From contig NZ_JAZAQL010000003.1 in assembly GCF_037081675.1 (NCBI RefSeq), positions 124,001-188,000 of the forward strand: a stretch of 64,000 nucleotides of DNA, read 5' to 3'. Positions 1 to 8,932 of the stretch are shown here, in pieces; the first letter of the stretch is position 1; the number at the start of each line of letters is the position of its first letter. This DNA comes from Halorubellus litoreus (GTDB lineage Archaea > Halobacteriota > Halobacteria > Halobacteriales > Natrialbaceae). The translations under genes and the position numbers were made by a program. The notes under the pieces are model-generated. The model was not told the origin of the DNA. It made no database searches and saw only the letters and a list, made by a program, of their open reading frames with translations.

Positions 1-1948
1 GAACGATCTTCCCGGACTGCGTGACCGGGAAGGCGTCGACGAACCGGACTTCTCGTGGGCGGAAGGGTTTGCCGAGTTCCTCGCCGACGAGCGCGCGGAC
101 CTCGTCGCGGAGGGCGTCGGATTCGTCGACGCCGTCCTCGGTGACGACGTAGAGTGCGACCGCGGTCCCCGTCGTGTCGTCGGGGACGCCGACGGCGGCG
201 GCCTGGTTGACGGCGTCGTGGTCCATCGCCGCCCCTTCGACCTCGGCGGGGCCGACCTTCCGGCCGGCGATGTTCAGCGCGTCGTCCGCGCGGCCGTGGA
301 GGAACCAGAAGCCGTCTTCGTCCTGCTGTGCCCAGTCGCCGTGGTCCCAGACGTCGTCCCACGTCGACCAGTACTCCTCGAGGTAGCGGTCGTCGCCGCT
401 CCACAGCGAGCGCGTCATCGACGGACAGGAGTCTCGAGCGACGAGGTACCCGCGTTCGTTCGTGTCCGCGATGGAGTTCCCGTCGGCGTCGACGATGTCG
501 ATGTCCATCCCGAGGCCGGGACCGCCGAGCGAGCAGGGCTTCAGTGGCTGCGTCGGCATCGGCATCAGGAAGCACCCACAGATCTCGGTGCCGCCCGAGA
601 TGTTGATGATGGGCGTCTCGCCGTTCCCGACCGTCTCGTAGAACCACTGCCAGCTCTCGGGGTCCCACGGCTCGCCCGTCGACCCCAGCATCCGGAGGCT
701 GGAGAGGTCGTGACCCTCGACCCAGTCGTCCCCTTGCTTCCTGAGCGCGCGGATGGCCGTCGGCGAGATGCCGAACTGCGTGAGGTCGTGCCGGTCGATC
801 ATCTCCCAGAACCGGTCGGGCTCGGGGTGGTCCGGCGCGCCTTCGTACATGAAGACCGTGCCGCCGAACGTGTGGTTCCCGACGAGCGTCCACGGCCCCA
901 TCATCCACCCGATGTCACTCACCCAGAAGAACCGGTCCGAGGGCTTGAGGTCGAACCCGAAGTAGACCTCTTTCGCGCACTGCATCTGGACGCCGGCGTG
1001 CGTGTGCACGATGCCCTTCGGCTTCCCCGTCGTGCCCGACGAGTACAGGAGCATCGACGGGTCGCTGGCGTCCAGTTCGACCGTCTCGAAGTCGTCGTCC
1101 TGGGTCTCGACGGCCTCGCTCCACGTCTCGTCGCGGCCGGCCGTCCAGGGCACCTCGGTCCCGGTTCGCTCGTAGACGACGACCGAAGAGACGTCGGTCG
1201 GGACGTCGTCGATGGCGTCGTCGAGCGCGTCCTTCAGCGTGATCTCGCTCCCGCGACGGTAGAACCCGTCGGCGCTGAACACGACGCTGCACCCCGAGTC
1301 CTCGATGCGCGTCGCCGTCGCGTCCACGCCGAACCCGGAGAATATCGGGACCGCGATGGCGCCGATCTTGAAACACCCGTAGAGGATGGAGATGACTTCA
1401 GGGACCATCGGCATGTAGAGCCCGACGGTATCGCCCTGCTCGATACCGCGCTCCCGGAGCGCGTTCGCAACCATGTTCGACTGGCGCTGGAGTTCGTGAT
1501 AGGTGACGTCCCGGGTGGTTCCGTCCTCGCCCTCCCAGATACAGGCGACCTTGTTCCGTCGCTCGCTCTCGCGCGCCGCATGGCGGTCGAGGACGTTGTG
1601 CGCGACGTTGATGCTGCCACCGGGATACCAGTCCGTGAACTGCGGGCCGTCGCGGCTCGCGGCTTCGCCGCTCGCACCTTCCGGGGCGCGTCGCGCCCCG
1701 CTATCCTCTCGAACCGAGTCGTAGTCCTCGTAGAACTCGACGTCGAGGTAGTCGACGAGTTCGTCCCAGAACCAGTCCACGCCCGATTCGGGGACGCCCT
1801 CGACGTCGGTCGTCGTGCGCTCGACGAGTTCTTCGTAGTCGTCGATGTCGTGCGCTTGCATGAACGCCCAGACGTTCGTCGACTCGACGTCCGACTGCGT
1901 CGGTTCGTGGACGACCTCCTCGATATCCGCGAGTGTCTCACTGGCCAT
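1..1948 (-). CDS. acs: Acetyl-CoA synthetase (AMP-forming), C-terminus cut by window edge
   Basis: Activates acetate to acetyl-CoA through acetyl-AMP in the cytoplasm. The protein starts MASETLADIEEVV at the ATG at 1948; about 649 residues are visible, close to the usual family length of about 650. The P-loop-like AMP-binding motif YSSGTTGKPKG lies at about residues 302-312, and the last visible residues are TQSGKIV, which carries the catalytic, acetylation-prone lysine of the C-terminal domain, so only a short tail is missing. An acyl-CoA synthetase for another short acid (propionate) cannot be excluded. A TTAA-containing stretch at 1982-1987 may be its TATA box. The long open frame on the opposite strand (218-2167) is a shadow of this gene. 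Confidence 0.93.
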   Translation of the reverse strand, partial: MASETLADIEEVVHEPTQSDVESTNVWAFMQAHDIDDYEELVERTTTDVEGVPESGVDWFWDELVDYLDVEFYEDYDSVREDSGARRAPEGASGEAASRDGPQFTDWYPGGSINVAHNVLDRHAARESERRNKVACIWEGEDGTTRDVTYHELQRQSNMVANALRERGIEQGDTVGLYMPMVPEVISILYGCFKIGAIAVPIFSGFGVDATATRIEDSGCSVVFSADGFYRRGSEITLKDALDDAIDDVPTDVSSVVVYERTGTEVPWTAGRDETWSEAVETQDDDFETVELDASDPSMLLYSSGTTGKPKGIVHTHAGVQMQCAKEVYFGFDLKPSDRFFWVSDIGWMMGPWTLVGNHTFGGTVFMYEGAPDHPEPDRFWEMIDRHDLTQFGISPTAIRALRKQGDDWVEGHDLSSLRMLGSTGEPWDPESWQWFYETVGNGETPIINISGGTEICGCFLMPMPTQPLKPCSLGGPGLGMDIDIVDADGNSIADTNERGYLVARDSCPSMTRSLWSGDDRYLEEYWSTWDDVWDHGDWAQQDEDGFWFLHGRADDALNIAGRKVGPAEVEGAAMDHDAVNQAAAVGVPDDTTGTAVALYVVTEDGVDESDALRDEVRALVGEELGKPFRPREVRFVDAFPVTQSGKIV

Positions 1949-2026
1949 GAGCTTACAGGTGCAAGTGTCTCCGGAGAGCCGCTTAATTCTTCGCCCCCAG
2001 CGCAATATTGGCCCTCCCCCAGCCTG

Positions 2027-2116
2027 CCCGCCTCCTCCGACCAGCCCGCCTCCTCCGACCAGCCCGCCTCCTCCGACCAGCCCGCCTCCCCCAGCCAGCC
2101 CGCCTCCTCCGACCAG
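2027..2116. repeat. Five tandem copies of an 18-bp unit
   Basis: The unit CCCGCCTCCTCCGACCAG occurs head to tail at 2027, 2045, 2063, 2081 and 2099; the fourth copy has a few substitutions. The array fills the space between the stop of the carbonic-anhydrase-like gene and the promoter side of acs. It has no spacers, so it is a minisatellite, not CRISPR. It could vary in copy number and change the transcript between the two genes. Confidence 0.9.
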
Positions 2117-2121
2117 CCGCC

Positions 2122-2619
2122 CTATTCCAGCCCGGCTTGCTTGTACGTCTCGGCGTGCTCGACGTAGAGCTCGTGGACGCGCTCGATCTCGGCCTGCTGG
2201 GCGTCCTCGAGCGGTCGCGTCGACGCCGGGACGCCGTAGGCGACGTGACCCGCTGGAATCGTCTGGCCTTCGGTGACGACGCAGCCGGGGGCGACGATGC
2301 TGCCGGACTCGACGTGGGCGTCCTGCTGGAGGGTGCTCGACATCCCGACGAGCGACCCGTCCTCGACCGTGGCGTAGTCGATGACGACGTTGTGTCCGAC
2401 GGTGACGCCGTCGCCGAGCGTCGCGCCGTGGAGCATCGAGAACTCCTGCACGTTCGTCTCCTCGCCCACGACGACGCCTTCGCGGTCGCCTCTGAGGCAG
2501 ACGAACGGCCAGAGGCTCGCACGAGAACCGACCGCGACGTCACCGACCAGGTACGCCATCTCCGAGACGAACGCCGAATCCGCGACCGACGGCCCTTCGC
2601 CCATGACATCTCGTTGCAT
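2122..2619 (-). CDS. Gamma-carbonic-anhydrase-like left-handed beta-helix protein with an altered metal site
   Basis: 165 residues from the ATG at 2619 (MQRDVMGEGP); longer upstream in-frame starts would add an unrelated arginine-rich lead. The body shows the hexapeptide-repeat pattern of a left-handed beta helix, with LRGDRE at residues 42-47 as in gamma-CA/YrdA proteins, then MLHG (His64) and VGHN (His76). In YrdA and Cam a third zinc ligand sits in an LHG motif five residues after GH; here that position is Asp81 (VIDY). The protein is therefore of the family, but zinc binding and carbonic anhydrase activity are uncertain; an acyltransferase or scaffold role is possible. It lies just upstream of acs on the same strand, separated by the 18-bp repeat array. 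Confidence 0.8.
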   Translation of the reverse strand: MQRDVMGEGPSVADSAFVSEMAYLVGDVAVGSRASLWPFVCLRGDREGVVVGEETNVQEFSMLHGATLGDGVTVGHNVVIDYATVEDGSLVGMSSTLQQDAHVESGSIVAPGCVVTEGQTIPAGHVAYGVPASTRPLEDAQQAEIERVHELYVEHAETYKQAGLE

Positions 2620-2730
2620 ACGTGCGAGGAACGCGGCCGGTCCACTTGAACGTACGTGCATCCCGGTCCGCGTCGACCCGGGGTCCGGAAACCTCACTCC
2701 GCAGCGGCGCGTCGCTCCCGGAGGAACTGC

Positions 2731-3120
2731 TTACTGCGGTTCGAAGACGAGCGTTGGCCGGTCGCGGTCGTCGGACCGCTCGACGCCGACGGTCACCTCG
2801 GTCCCATGCTCGACGGCGTCCGGCGTCGTCTCCACGACGACGCCCGTCAAGGTGACCGGGCCGAAGTCGGCGAGCGCGCTGACGTATGGCACGCGGTCCT
2901 CGAAGGCCGGCGTGGCGACGTGCACCACCGTCTGCGCCCGGATGCGCCCGATTTCGGGGATGGCGCGAGTGGTGAGCGACTGCGCGCCACAGTCCGGACA
3001 GACGCGACGCGGTGGCACCGACCCGTGACCATCCGGGCACTCGAGGTAGAAGCCCTCACCCGCTTCGATGGCCGCACAGAACGCCTCGTAGGACTGGACA
3101 GGCGTCTCCTGCTCGCTCAT
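2731..3120 (-). CDS. DUF35 (zinc ribbon plus OB-fold) protein, partner of the thiolase
   Basis: 129 residues. A rubredoxin-like zinc ribbon is visible as ECPDGHG followed by CPDCG (about residues 28-45; one cysteine of the usual four is replaced), then a small beta-rich OB-fold with VPYVSALADF and TGVVVE. Proteins of this type form complexes with thiolases and HMG-CoA synthase, where they shuttle CoA between active sites. Its ATG overlaps the stop of the thiolase gene by four bases (ATGA, 3117-3120), so translation is coupled and a stoichiometric complex is likely. Confidence 0.88.
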   Translation of the reverse strand: MSEQETPVQSYEAFCAAIEAGEGFYLECPDGHGSVPPRRVCPDCGAQSLTTRAIPEIGRIRAQTVVHVATPAFEDRVPYVSALADFGPVTLTGVVVETTPDAVEHGTEVTVGVERSDDRDRPTLVFEPQ

Positions 3121-4283
3121 GACACCACCTCCAGGACGTGAACGGTCGTACTGGCGACGGTCCCGCCCGCGCTGTGCGTGACGCCCGTCGTGGCGTCGGC
3201 GACGTACTCGCTGTTGGGGTGGTCGCCGCGGAGGAGGCGCGTCATCTCGACGACCTGACTCGCGCCGGTCGCCCCGACCGGATGCCCCTTCGCCTTCAGG
3301 CCACCCGAGCAGTTCACCGGCAGTTCGCCGTCGCGCCAGGTCTCGCCCCGGCGAGCGGCCCCGATCGCCTCGCCCGGTTCGTAGAGCCCCAGGCCCTCGA
3401 GCGCGAGCACCTCCGCGACCGTGAAGCAGTCGTGCACCTCGACGAGGCCGACGTCGTCCGCCCTGATGCCGGCGTCCTCGTACGCTTCGCGCGCCGCGCG
3501 TTCCGTCGCTGGCGTCCGACTGAGCGACTCGCGGTTCTGGAGCGCGAGGCTGTCCGTCCCCTGCCCGGACCCGGTCACCGCCACGGGCGCCTCGAGGTCC
3601 GCCGCAGCAGCGTACTCGTCGCTGACGAGGACGAGCGCACTGGCGCCGTCGGTCACCGGACACGCGTCGAGCAAGCCCAGGGGTGCCGCGACCGTCGGCG
3701 CGTCCAGCACGTCGTCGACGGTCACCGTCGACTGGAACTGCGCGTACTCGTTCTCGACCGCGTGGGCGTGGTTCTTCACCGCGACGTGCGCGAGGTCGCG
3801 CGACGACCCGCCGTACGTTCGGAGGTAGGCGTCCGCCATGAGCGCGTACGCGCCAGGGAACGTCACCCCGGTACCCACCTCGTGGATGGCGTCCGCGGCA
3901 GTTGCGAGCATCGCCGTCGCCTCCCCAGTCCCGACGTGGGTCATCCGTTCGGCACCGCCGACGAGCACGACGTCCGCGTCGCCGTGTTCGATGGCTCGTA
4001 CCGCGTGCCTGACCGCCACGCCGCTGGACGCACACGCGCTCTCGAACCGGGTCGCCGGCGCGGACACGCCGAGGCTCTCCGCGACCAGCGGGCCGTGATG
4101 GCCCTGGCCGTCCGCGAGTTCCCCGACGAAGTTCCCGAAGTAGACCGCGTCGACGGCGTCACCGCCCACGGCCGCGTCACTCATCGCCTCCACGCCTGCG
4201 TCGGCGAAGAGCTCGCGTATCGTCCGGTCACCGTGGTCTCCGAACGGCGTGAGCCCTACGCCAGCAACTCTCACACTCTGCAT
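3117..4283 (-). CDS. Thiolase family protein (acetyl-CoA C-acyltransferase, SCP-x type)
   Basis: 388 residues from the ATG at 4283. The N-terminal part carries the nucleophilic cysteine in ESACASSGVA (about residue 87), and the C-terminal part has LVEVHDCF and the catalytic histidine motif KAKGHPVGATG. This is the archaeal thiolase type that works with a separate DUF35 protein, which is the next gene (four-base overlap). Expected reaction: thiolytic cleavage of 3-ketoacyl-CoA, or condensation to acetoacetyl-CoA; the chain-length preference cannot be read from sequence. A TATA-like ACATATTT at 4312-4319 lies about 29 bases upstream of the ATG, so the mRNA is probably leaderless. The neighbouring acs would supply acetyl-CoA. 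Confidence 0.9.
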   Translation of the reverse strand: MQSVRVAGVGLTPFGDHGDRTIRELFADAGVEAMSDAAVGGDAVDAVYFGNFVGELADGQGHHGPLVAESLGVSAPATRFESACASSGVAVRHAVRAIEHGDADVVLVGGAERMTHVGTGEATAMLATAADAIHEVGTGVTFPGAYALMADAYLRTYGGSSRDLAHVAVKNHAHAVENEYAQFQSTVTVDDVLDAPTVAAPLGLLDACPVTDGASALVLVSDEYAAAADLEAPVAVTGSGQGTDSLALQNRESLSRTPATERAAREAYEDAGIRADDVGLVEVHDCFTVAEVLALEGLGLYEPGEAIGAARRGETWRDGELPVNCSGGLKAKGHPVGATGASQVVEMTRLLRGDHPNSEYVADATTGVTHSAGGTVASTTVHVLEVVS

Positions 4284-4345
4284 ACACACCAGCCGTTCCG
4301 ACCCGGGGTTGAAATATGTTCCTACGCGCTACGACACCTCGGAGG

Positions 4346-4441
4346 CCCGCTTCCCACGACGCCCACGGCGACGACGGCCCGCTTCCCACGACGCCCACGG
4401 CGACGACGGCCCGCTTCCCACGACGCCCACGGCGACGACGG
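4346..4441. repeat. Three perfect tandem copies of a 32-bp unit
   Basis: The unit starts CCCGCTTCCCACGACGCCCA and occupies 4346-4377, 4378-4409 and 4410-4441 without a mismatch. It lies between about 25 and 120 bases upstream of the putative thiolase TATA box. Copies abut directly, so it is not a CRISPR array. The unit length is not a multiple of three, which argues against a coding repeat. Confidence 0.95.
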
Positions 4442-5446
4442 GTCGATGCCGTCGGTCGCGGCCGGGCATCGAGCGCTTACACTCCCGGAAGATTCGTCTC
4501 TGCGGGATTTTATGTTATCAGCGTCCATCTGGCGTCACCACGCGACCCCGCCAGTATCGCTGTCGGGCATTTGTGGCAAGATCGAGGCGCACCCGGGCGT
4601 GCGCTACGAGCCGTGCGAAGTGGGGTTGCCGTCCGAGAACAACCGCAGCGGGTGCGCCGGAGAGCGCGACAGCACGCGAGACTCCGCATGCGTGCACCCA
4701 TACCAGCGAGACCACGGTCCGATTCGCGAGATGGGGATGGGCCCCGTGCCGGCCGCTGCCGCGAGCGCGACCACGTGCCGCCATCGCTTGCGTGGAGACG
4801 GCCCGGCCCTGTTCGAGCGGAAACGCGGTTCTCTGTCCACGCGGCGTCGAAGTCGACGGACAGCGTCGGCCCGAGTACTCGACGAGGGGCACGGGTTGAC
4901 CCAGGGTGGACGGCTACCGGACCGGCCGTGGAACGCACATAGTTCTGTCACAATTCGCGCCCGACGATTCGACACTCGCGAACGAACCACTGACTGGCAC
5001 GGACCGCTTCGAATCCTCCTGGAGACCTCCCGAGCGTGCCCGTCCACCGACCGAAGGCGGGAGTCTATCACGGGGGACCCAATCATTATTTTTCTCTGAT
5101 TGGATTCCATAACACCCAGTTAACGTATATTTATTGGTGGCTCTGTAGCGCTCCAGCCCGTGAAGTTCGACCCGCGGGAATCCTCGTCTGCCAGCAAGAC
5201 GCCAGAACGCGCACCAGCCGTGACATTCAGGGGATGGTATCGGCAGCGACCTGTGTTCGCTGTCGATGCTGATCGGCGGGAGCACCGTCTCGGTGTCGAC
5301 GCTGCCGAGAGCAGGGAACCCCGAACGCGACAGCATCCGTTCGAAGCGTCTTCTCCGCGATATCGGGGGTATTCGAGGGTGCAGTGTGGCCTCCCTTCGC
5401 GGCGACGGGTCGAGTCGTCACCGGAACTGAAAACGAATCCTACCAT

Positions 5447-5480
5447 CCAGATTTGAATATATGGTTTCTTATATTTCTGG
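5447..5480. promoter_or_regulatory. Imperfect inverted repeat with A+T-rich arms
   Basis: CCAGA at 5447 pairs with TCTGG at 5476-5480, and AATATA pairs with TATATT inside it, around an 8-base centre. It lies about 55-90 bases upstream of the proposed start of the methyltransferase gene and may combine its TATA element with an operator. Functional role is inference. Confidence 0.4.
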
Positions 5481-5533
5481 ATTCGCGCTGCGGGGATGTC
5501 GAGGTCGGGTCCGACATCGTGGTCCACGACGCT

Positions 5534-6280
5534 GTGACCAACTCGGGTCGGCAAGCGGCGTGGCAGCCACCGATTCGCTATCGGCGGAGCCGGTGGCATG
5601 AGCGCCACGCCGTCGTCGTCGACCCGACCGACGCAATCCACTTGCCGGATCGACGCCTACTCGTCGTCGTGGACGACGTACTCACCGACCTGGACCGGAC
5701 GAAGGTCGACGCGAGCGACGACGACGCGTTCTACGGCCGGCCGCGGTTCGTCACGCACGCCGACGACGGCTTCCTCGACCGACTCACGGACCTGTACGCG
5801 GCCGTGTCGACCGACGGCGACCGCGTGTTCGACGCGATGAGCAGCTGGGTGTCCCACCTCCCGGCGTGCGACTACGAGCGCGTCGTCGGCCACGGCCTGA
5901 ACGCCGCGGAACTCGACGCGAACGACGCGCTCGACGAGTGGTTCGTCCAGGACCTCAACGACGACCAGGCGCTCCCGCTCGACGACGACGCGTTCGACCT
6001 CCTCTGCTGTGCACTCTCCGTGCAGTACCTCCAGTACCCCGCCGCGGTCTTCCGCGAGTTCGCGCGCGTCCTCGCCCCCGACGGCGCGCTCGTCGTCAGC
6101 TTCACGAACCGGATGTTCCCCACGAAAGCCGTCCGCGCGTGGCGCCGGGCTTCCATGGACGAGCGCGTCGCCCTCGTCGAATCCTACTGCCGGGCCGCCG
6201 GCCTCGTGGTCGCGGACGTCGTGCGCGAACGCCCCGCGACCGACCCCTTCTACGCCGTGGTCGCACGCCACGCGAACTGA
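5534..6280 (+). CDS. Class I SAM-dependent methyltransferase, start uncertain
   Basis: The conserved part begins near IHLPDRRLL and runs through DRTKVDAS, FYGRPRFVTHAD, VFDAMSSWVSHLP (motif I region), GHGLNAAEL, WFVQDLN, the acidic core FDLLCCALSVQYLQYP and GALVVSFTNRMFPTKAV. This matches a haloarchaeal methyltransferase family of about 210 residues; the substrate is unknown. No in-frame ATG precedes the conserved core. GTG 5534 (248 residues) is used here, but an ATG at 5598 lies in another frame just before the conserved region, so either a GTG/TTG start is used or the N-terminus has suffered a frameshift. It converges with the lipoprotein gene downstream. Confidence 0.75.
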   Translation: MTNSGRQAAWQPPIRYRRSRWHERHAVVVDPTDAIHLPDRRLLVVVDDVLTDLDRTKVDASDDDAFYGRPRFVTHADDGFLDRLTDLYAAVSTDGDRVFDAMSSWVSHLPACDYERVVGHGLNAAELDANDALDEWFVQDLNDDQALPLDDDAFDLLCCALSVQYLQYPAAVFREFARVLAPDGALVVSFTNRMFPTKAVRAWRRASMDERVALVESYCRAAGLVVADVVRERPATDPFYAVVARHAN

Positions 6281-6445
6281 CCCGCAGTCCACTCACCCGC
6301 CACGGCGACCACCAGAAGACGAGCGCACCCCATCACCCGTGTCGACCGGCGCCCACAGCCGTCGCGTTAGCCCGTTCCCAGCCCCTCTCGAAGGGTGATG
6401 GCAGCAGCCAAGAAACAGTCCCTCTCGAGCGTGCGAAATCCGGGA

Positions 6446-7429
6446 TCAGGGGATCAGTAGTCCACCGGACGACGGCTGCAGCGCGATGAAGTGCTTCCGT
6501 TCGATCTGGAGGCCCTCGCCGACGAACAGCCGCCAATCGTACTGCCCGGACTCGAGGTCCAGGGCGGTGAGGTCGACTTCGAAGACGTCGTCTTCGGGCG
6601 ACTGCGTCCCCGCCTGCGTCGCGAGAGGGTCGAAGTAGCTCTCTCCCACGTACAGCGCCACGTTCCACGACTCGTTGGTCGACGGCTGGCGCGTGACGTA
6701 CAGCGTCTCCCGCGTCTGTTCGGCCCCCCAGTGGTAGTTGATTCCGTAGACGAAGCCGTCCGTCGTCCCGATGCGCGTGCCGTCTTCGAGCAGTTCGATC
6801 ACGTACTCGCCGAACGCTTGCGTCCGGAACAGGTCGGTGTCGCCCCGCCACGCGCCCGCCAGCATGACGTCTTCCTGTTGGCCAACCGGCCCCAGTTCGA
6901 TGGCCGACGGCGGCACGCCCTCGGATTCGGTGTCGATGCTCCAGGTCGACACGCTGAACCGTTCGCTGTCGGCGTCCGGTTCGAACGTCGCTGCCTTGTC
7001 GAGCGTGACGTTCCGAACGCGGAGCGACCGATTCGTGCCGCCACCGAACGCGACCCCGTCGTCCGGTATCGACGCGAAGTGGAGGTCCTGCGAGGTGTGG
7101 GTGCCGCCGCCGTCCGCCGGCCCCCAGCTGCTCCCGGAACCGCCACCGTGTTCGAGTAACTCCGGCGTCCGGTCGACGGACTGTTCGACGACGACCGCCT
7201 CCTCCGCAGCGAATCCGCCAGCGTACTCGAGCGCCTCGGACTCGGTCGCGAAGAGGTCGTCGGAGTCGCCGTCCTCCTCGCTGGTGGCCGTGGCGTCCGG
7301 TTCGCTCTCCGTCCGTCGTGTCGTCGTCCCCGTCGGCGTCCCCGTCGCCGTCTCCCCACCGTTGTCCAGTCTGAGACAGCCAGCGACGGACGACGCGGAG
7401 AGTGCAGCAACGAGATGTCGGCGCTTCAT
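6446..7429 (-). CDS. Haloarchaeal secreted lipoprotein of unknown function
   Basis: 327 residues from the ATG at 7429. The N-terminus MKRRHLVAALSASSVAGC has a twin arginine and a lipobox ending at Cys18, followed by a Thr/Asp-rich linker, so it is exported by Tat and lipid-anchored. The rest is a beta-rich acidic domain (FGGGTNRSLRVRNVTL, WRGDTDLFRTQAFGEY, YGINYHWGAEQTRE) that I do not recognise. It sits 50 bases downstream of the propeller lipoprotein gene on the same strand, and the two N-termini are similar, so they may be co-transcribed. Confidence 0.75.
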   Translation of the reverse strand: MKRRHLVAALSASSVAGCLRLDNGGETATGTPTGTTTRRTESEPDATATSEEDGDSDDLFATESEALEYAGGFAAEEAVVVEQSVDRTPELLEHGGGSGSSWGPADGGGTHTSQDLHFASIPDDGVAFGGGTNRSLRVRNVTLDKAATFEPDADSERFSVSTWSIDTESEGVPPSAIELGPVGQQEDVMLAGAWRGDTDLFRTQAFGEYVIELLEDGTRIGTTDGFVYGINYHWGAEQTRETLYVTRQPSTNESWNVALYVGESYFDPLATQAGTQSPEDDVFEVDLTALDLESGQYDWRLFVGEGLQIERKHFIALQPSSGGLLIP

Positions 7430-7479
7430 ACGGATACCTTCCAGTCGACCCTTATCAACGTTCGCCGTCGCGGAACGAG

Positions 7480-8844
7480 CTACGTCGTCCGGAGCGCCAT
7501 CAGGTGGTACTTCCAGTCCTCGCTGGTCCGGTACATCACGTAGACGTCGCCGTCGACGACCGCGGGCGTCATCGGAATCTCGGGCGTCGGAATGGACCAC
7601 TGCGGGTCGCCCGTGTTCGCATCGACCGCCACCAGACCGGGGTCGTTCCCCGTCGAACCGACGACGATCGTCTCGCCGACCCGAACTGGCGACCCCCTCT
7701 GGGACCGAGCGCCTCGCCCGGTGTATCGCCAGCGGCCGGCGCCGTCGGTGCCGAGACAGAAGAGGCCGTCCGACGTCCTGTACGTGACCGTGTCGTCCGT
7801 GGCAATCACCGAACAGTCGGTCCCGTTCAGCGTCTCGTACGTCCATCGCGTCCCCCCAGTTTCGGGGTCGAGCGCGAACAGCGACGGTGCGTCCCGGGTG
7901 TCGTTCGTCGTCGCGTAGACCGCGTTGCCCGTGACGGTGGGCGCCCCAGCGACCTGCGCGTCGACGGCGCGCCACAGCACCTCGCCAGTGTTCGCGTCGA
8001 GTGCCTGAACGCCCGCCGCCGCCCGCTTGTCCCCGGCGACGTAGACGCGGCCGTTCCCCACGGCGCACGACTCGAGGCCCCGTCCGTCGAGTCTCGTCTT
8101 CCAGCGCGTCGTCCGAGCAGCGGTGTCGAGAGCCCAGACGACGCTCTCCGCGTCGGTATCGGCGATCCACGACGTCCCGTAGAGCACCCCGTCCTCGTGC
8201 CGAACGGGACCCATGTTTCCCACGCCCGCCGCGGGTTCCATGCGCCACCGTTCCTCCCCCGTCTCCGCGTCGAACGCGAAGACGCGCCCGCCTTCCGCGC
8301 CGATCTCGGCGGTGAAGTACACCGTCCCGTCGACGACGAGTGGATTCCGGACGTTGATGACGCCCGACAGTGACGAGTCGGTCGTCCACGCCTGCTCGCC
8401 GGTCGTACGGTCCAACGCACGAAGCCCCTCTCGTCCCTCCCCACCGACGAAGACGTGCGAGTCCGAGAGCACGACCGCCGTCGATACCGGGGCCACGTCC
8501 TCCTGTCGCCACGCGACGCAGGCAGCGGACGTCCCCACCGATTCCTCGGGGACGTACCCCGTGCTGGCAGCGTCGCTCTGTGGCTGGCCCCAGTCGTCCG
8601 TGGCCGCTCCCGAGAGCGACCGGTCGGCCGGACACGCCAGATCCTCGAGCGTCGCCCGGGACGTCTCCGTCGACTCCTCGGTCTCGGTGGCCGTCGTCGA
8701 CGCCGTCGCCGGATCCGTCGCCGTTCGAGTCGCCGACTCGCGCTCCGTCGACGCTGCAGTGTCGGTTCCCCCGTCGTTCAACCGCAGACACCCCGTCAAG
8801 CTGACCCCCAACCCGGCCGCCGTCAACATCGCCCGTCGCTTCAT
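7480..8844 (-). CDS. PQQ-like beta-propeller lipoprotein
   Basis: 454 residues from the ATG at 8844 (MKRRAMLTAAGLGVSLTGC), giving a twin-arginine signal with a lipobox. After a Thr-rich linker come repeated propeller blades of the type ALDRTTGEQAWT, AFDAETGEERWR, ALDANTGEVLWR, ALDPETGGTRWT and AVDANTGDPQWS. Such proteins are outer-face beta propellers; some bind PQQ, many serve only as scaffolds, as does BamB. No dehydrogenase catalytic residues are evident, so an enzymatic role is not claimed. Confidence 0.82.
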   Translation of the reverse strand: MKRRAMLTAAGLGVSLTGCLRLNDGGTDTAASTERESATRTATDPATASTTATETEESTETSRATLEDLACPADRSLSGAATDDWGQPQSDAASTGYVPEESVGTSAACVAWRQEDVAPVSTAVVLSDSHVFVGGEGREGLRALDRTTGEQAWTTDSSLSGVINVRNPLVVDGTVYFTAEIGAEGGRVFAFDAETGEERWRMEPAAGVGNMGPVRHEDGVLYGTSWIADTDAESVVWALDTAARTTRWKTRLDGRGLESCAVGNGRVYVAGDKRAAAGVQALDANTGEVLWRAVDAQVAGAPTVTGNAVYATTNDTRDAPSLFALDPETGGTRWTYETLNGTDCSVIATDDTVTYRTSDGLFCLGTDGAGRWRYTGRGARSQRGSPVRVGETIVVGSTGNDPGLVAVDANTGDPQWSIPTPEIPMTPAVVDGDVYVMYRTSEDWKYHLMALRTT

Positions 8845-8932
8845 GGAGAACCCCACCGAAGGACGCGATATAGGAGTTTTGGGCGACCCACTCGACGTCC
8901 GGGAGCGGGCTGGCTCTCGAAGCCGTCGGCGC

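Larger units (their letters stand above)
4284..5533. other. 1.2-kb stretch without a recognisable gene
   Basis: Open frames here translate into arginine/serine-rich sequence with no motif I recognise and look like chance frames in GC-rich DNA. The stretch holds the promoter of the thiolase gene, a 32-bp triple repeat (4346-4441), a short inverted repeat CCAATCA/TGATTGG (5079-5085 and 5097-5103), an A+T-rich promoter-like segment (5110-5140) and another inverted repeat (5447-5480). The lower G+C and lack of codon structure suggest decayed or foreign DNA; I see no transposase remnant. Confidence 0.55.

Noticed and set aside
218..2167. Open frame of 649 codons on the plus strand
   Set aside because: It lies fully antisense to acetyl-CoA synthetase, whose motifs are clear; long antisense frames are common in GC-rich codon usage.
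2027..4441. Possible CRISPR arrays
   Set aside because: Both repeat arrays have abutting units without spacers, and there are no cas genes in the window.
3138..5099. Open frame of 653 codons on the plus strand
   Set aside because: Its first part is antisense to the thiolase gene and the rest runs through the repeat region; no motif and poor codon character.
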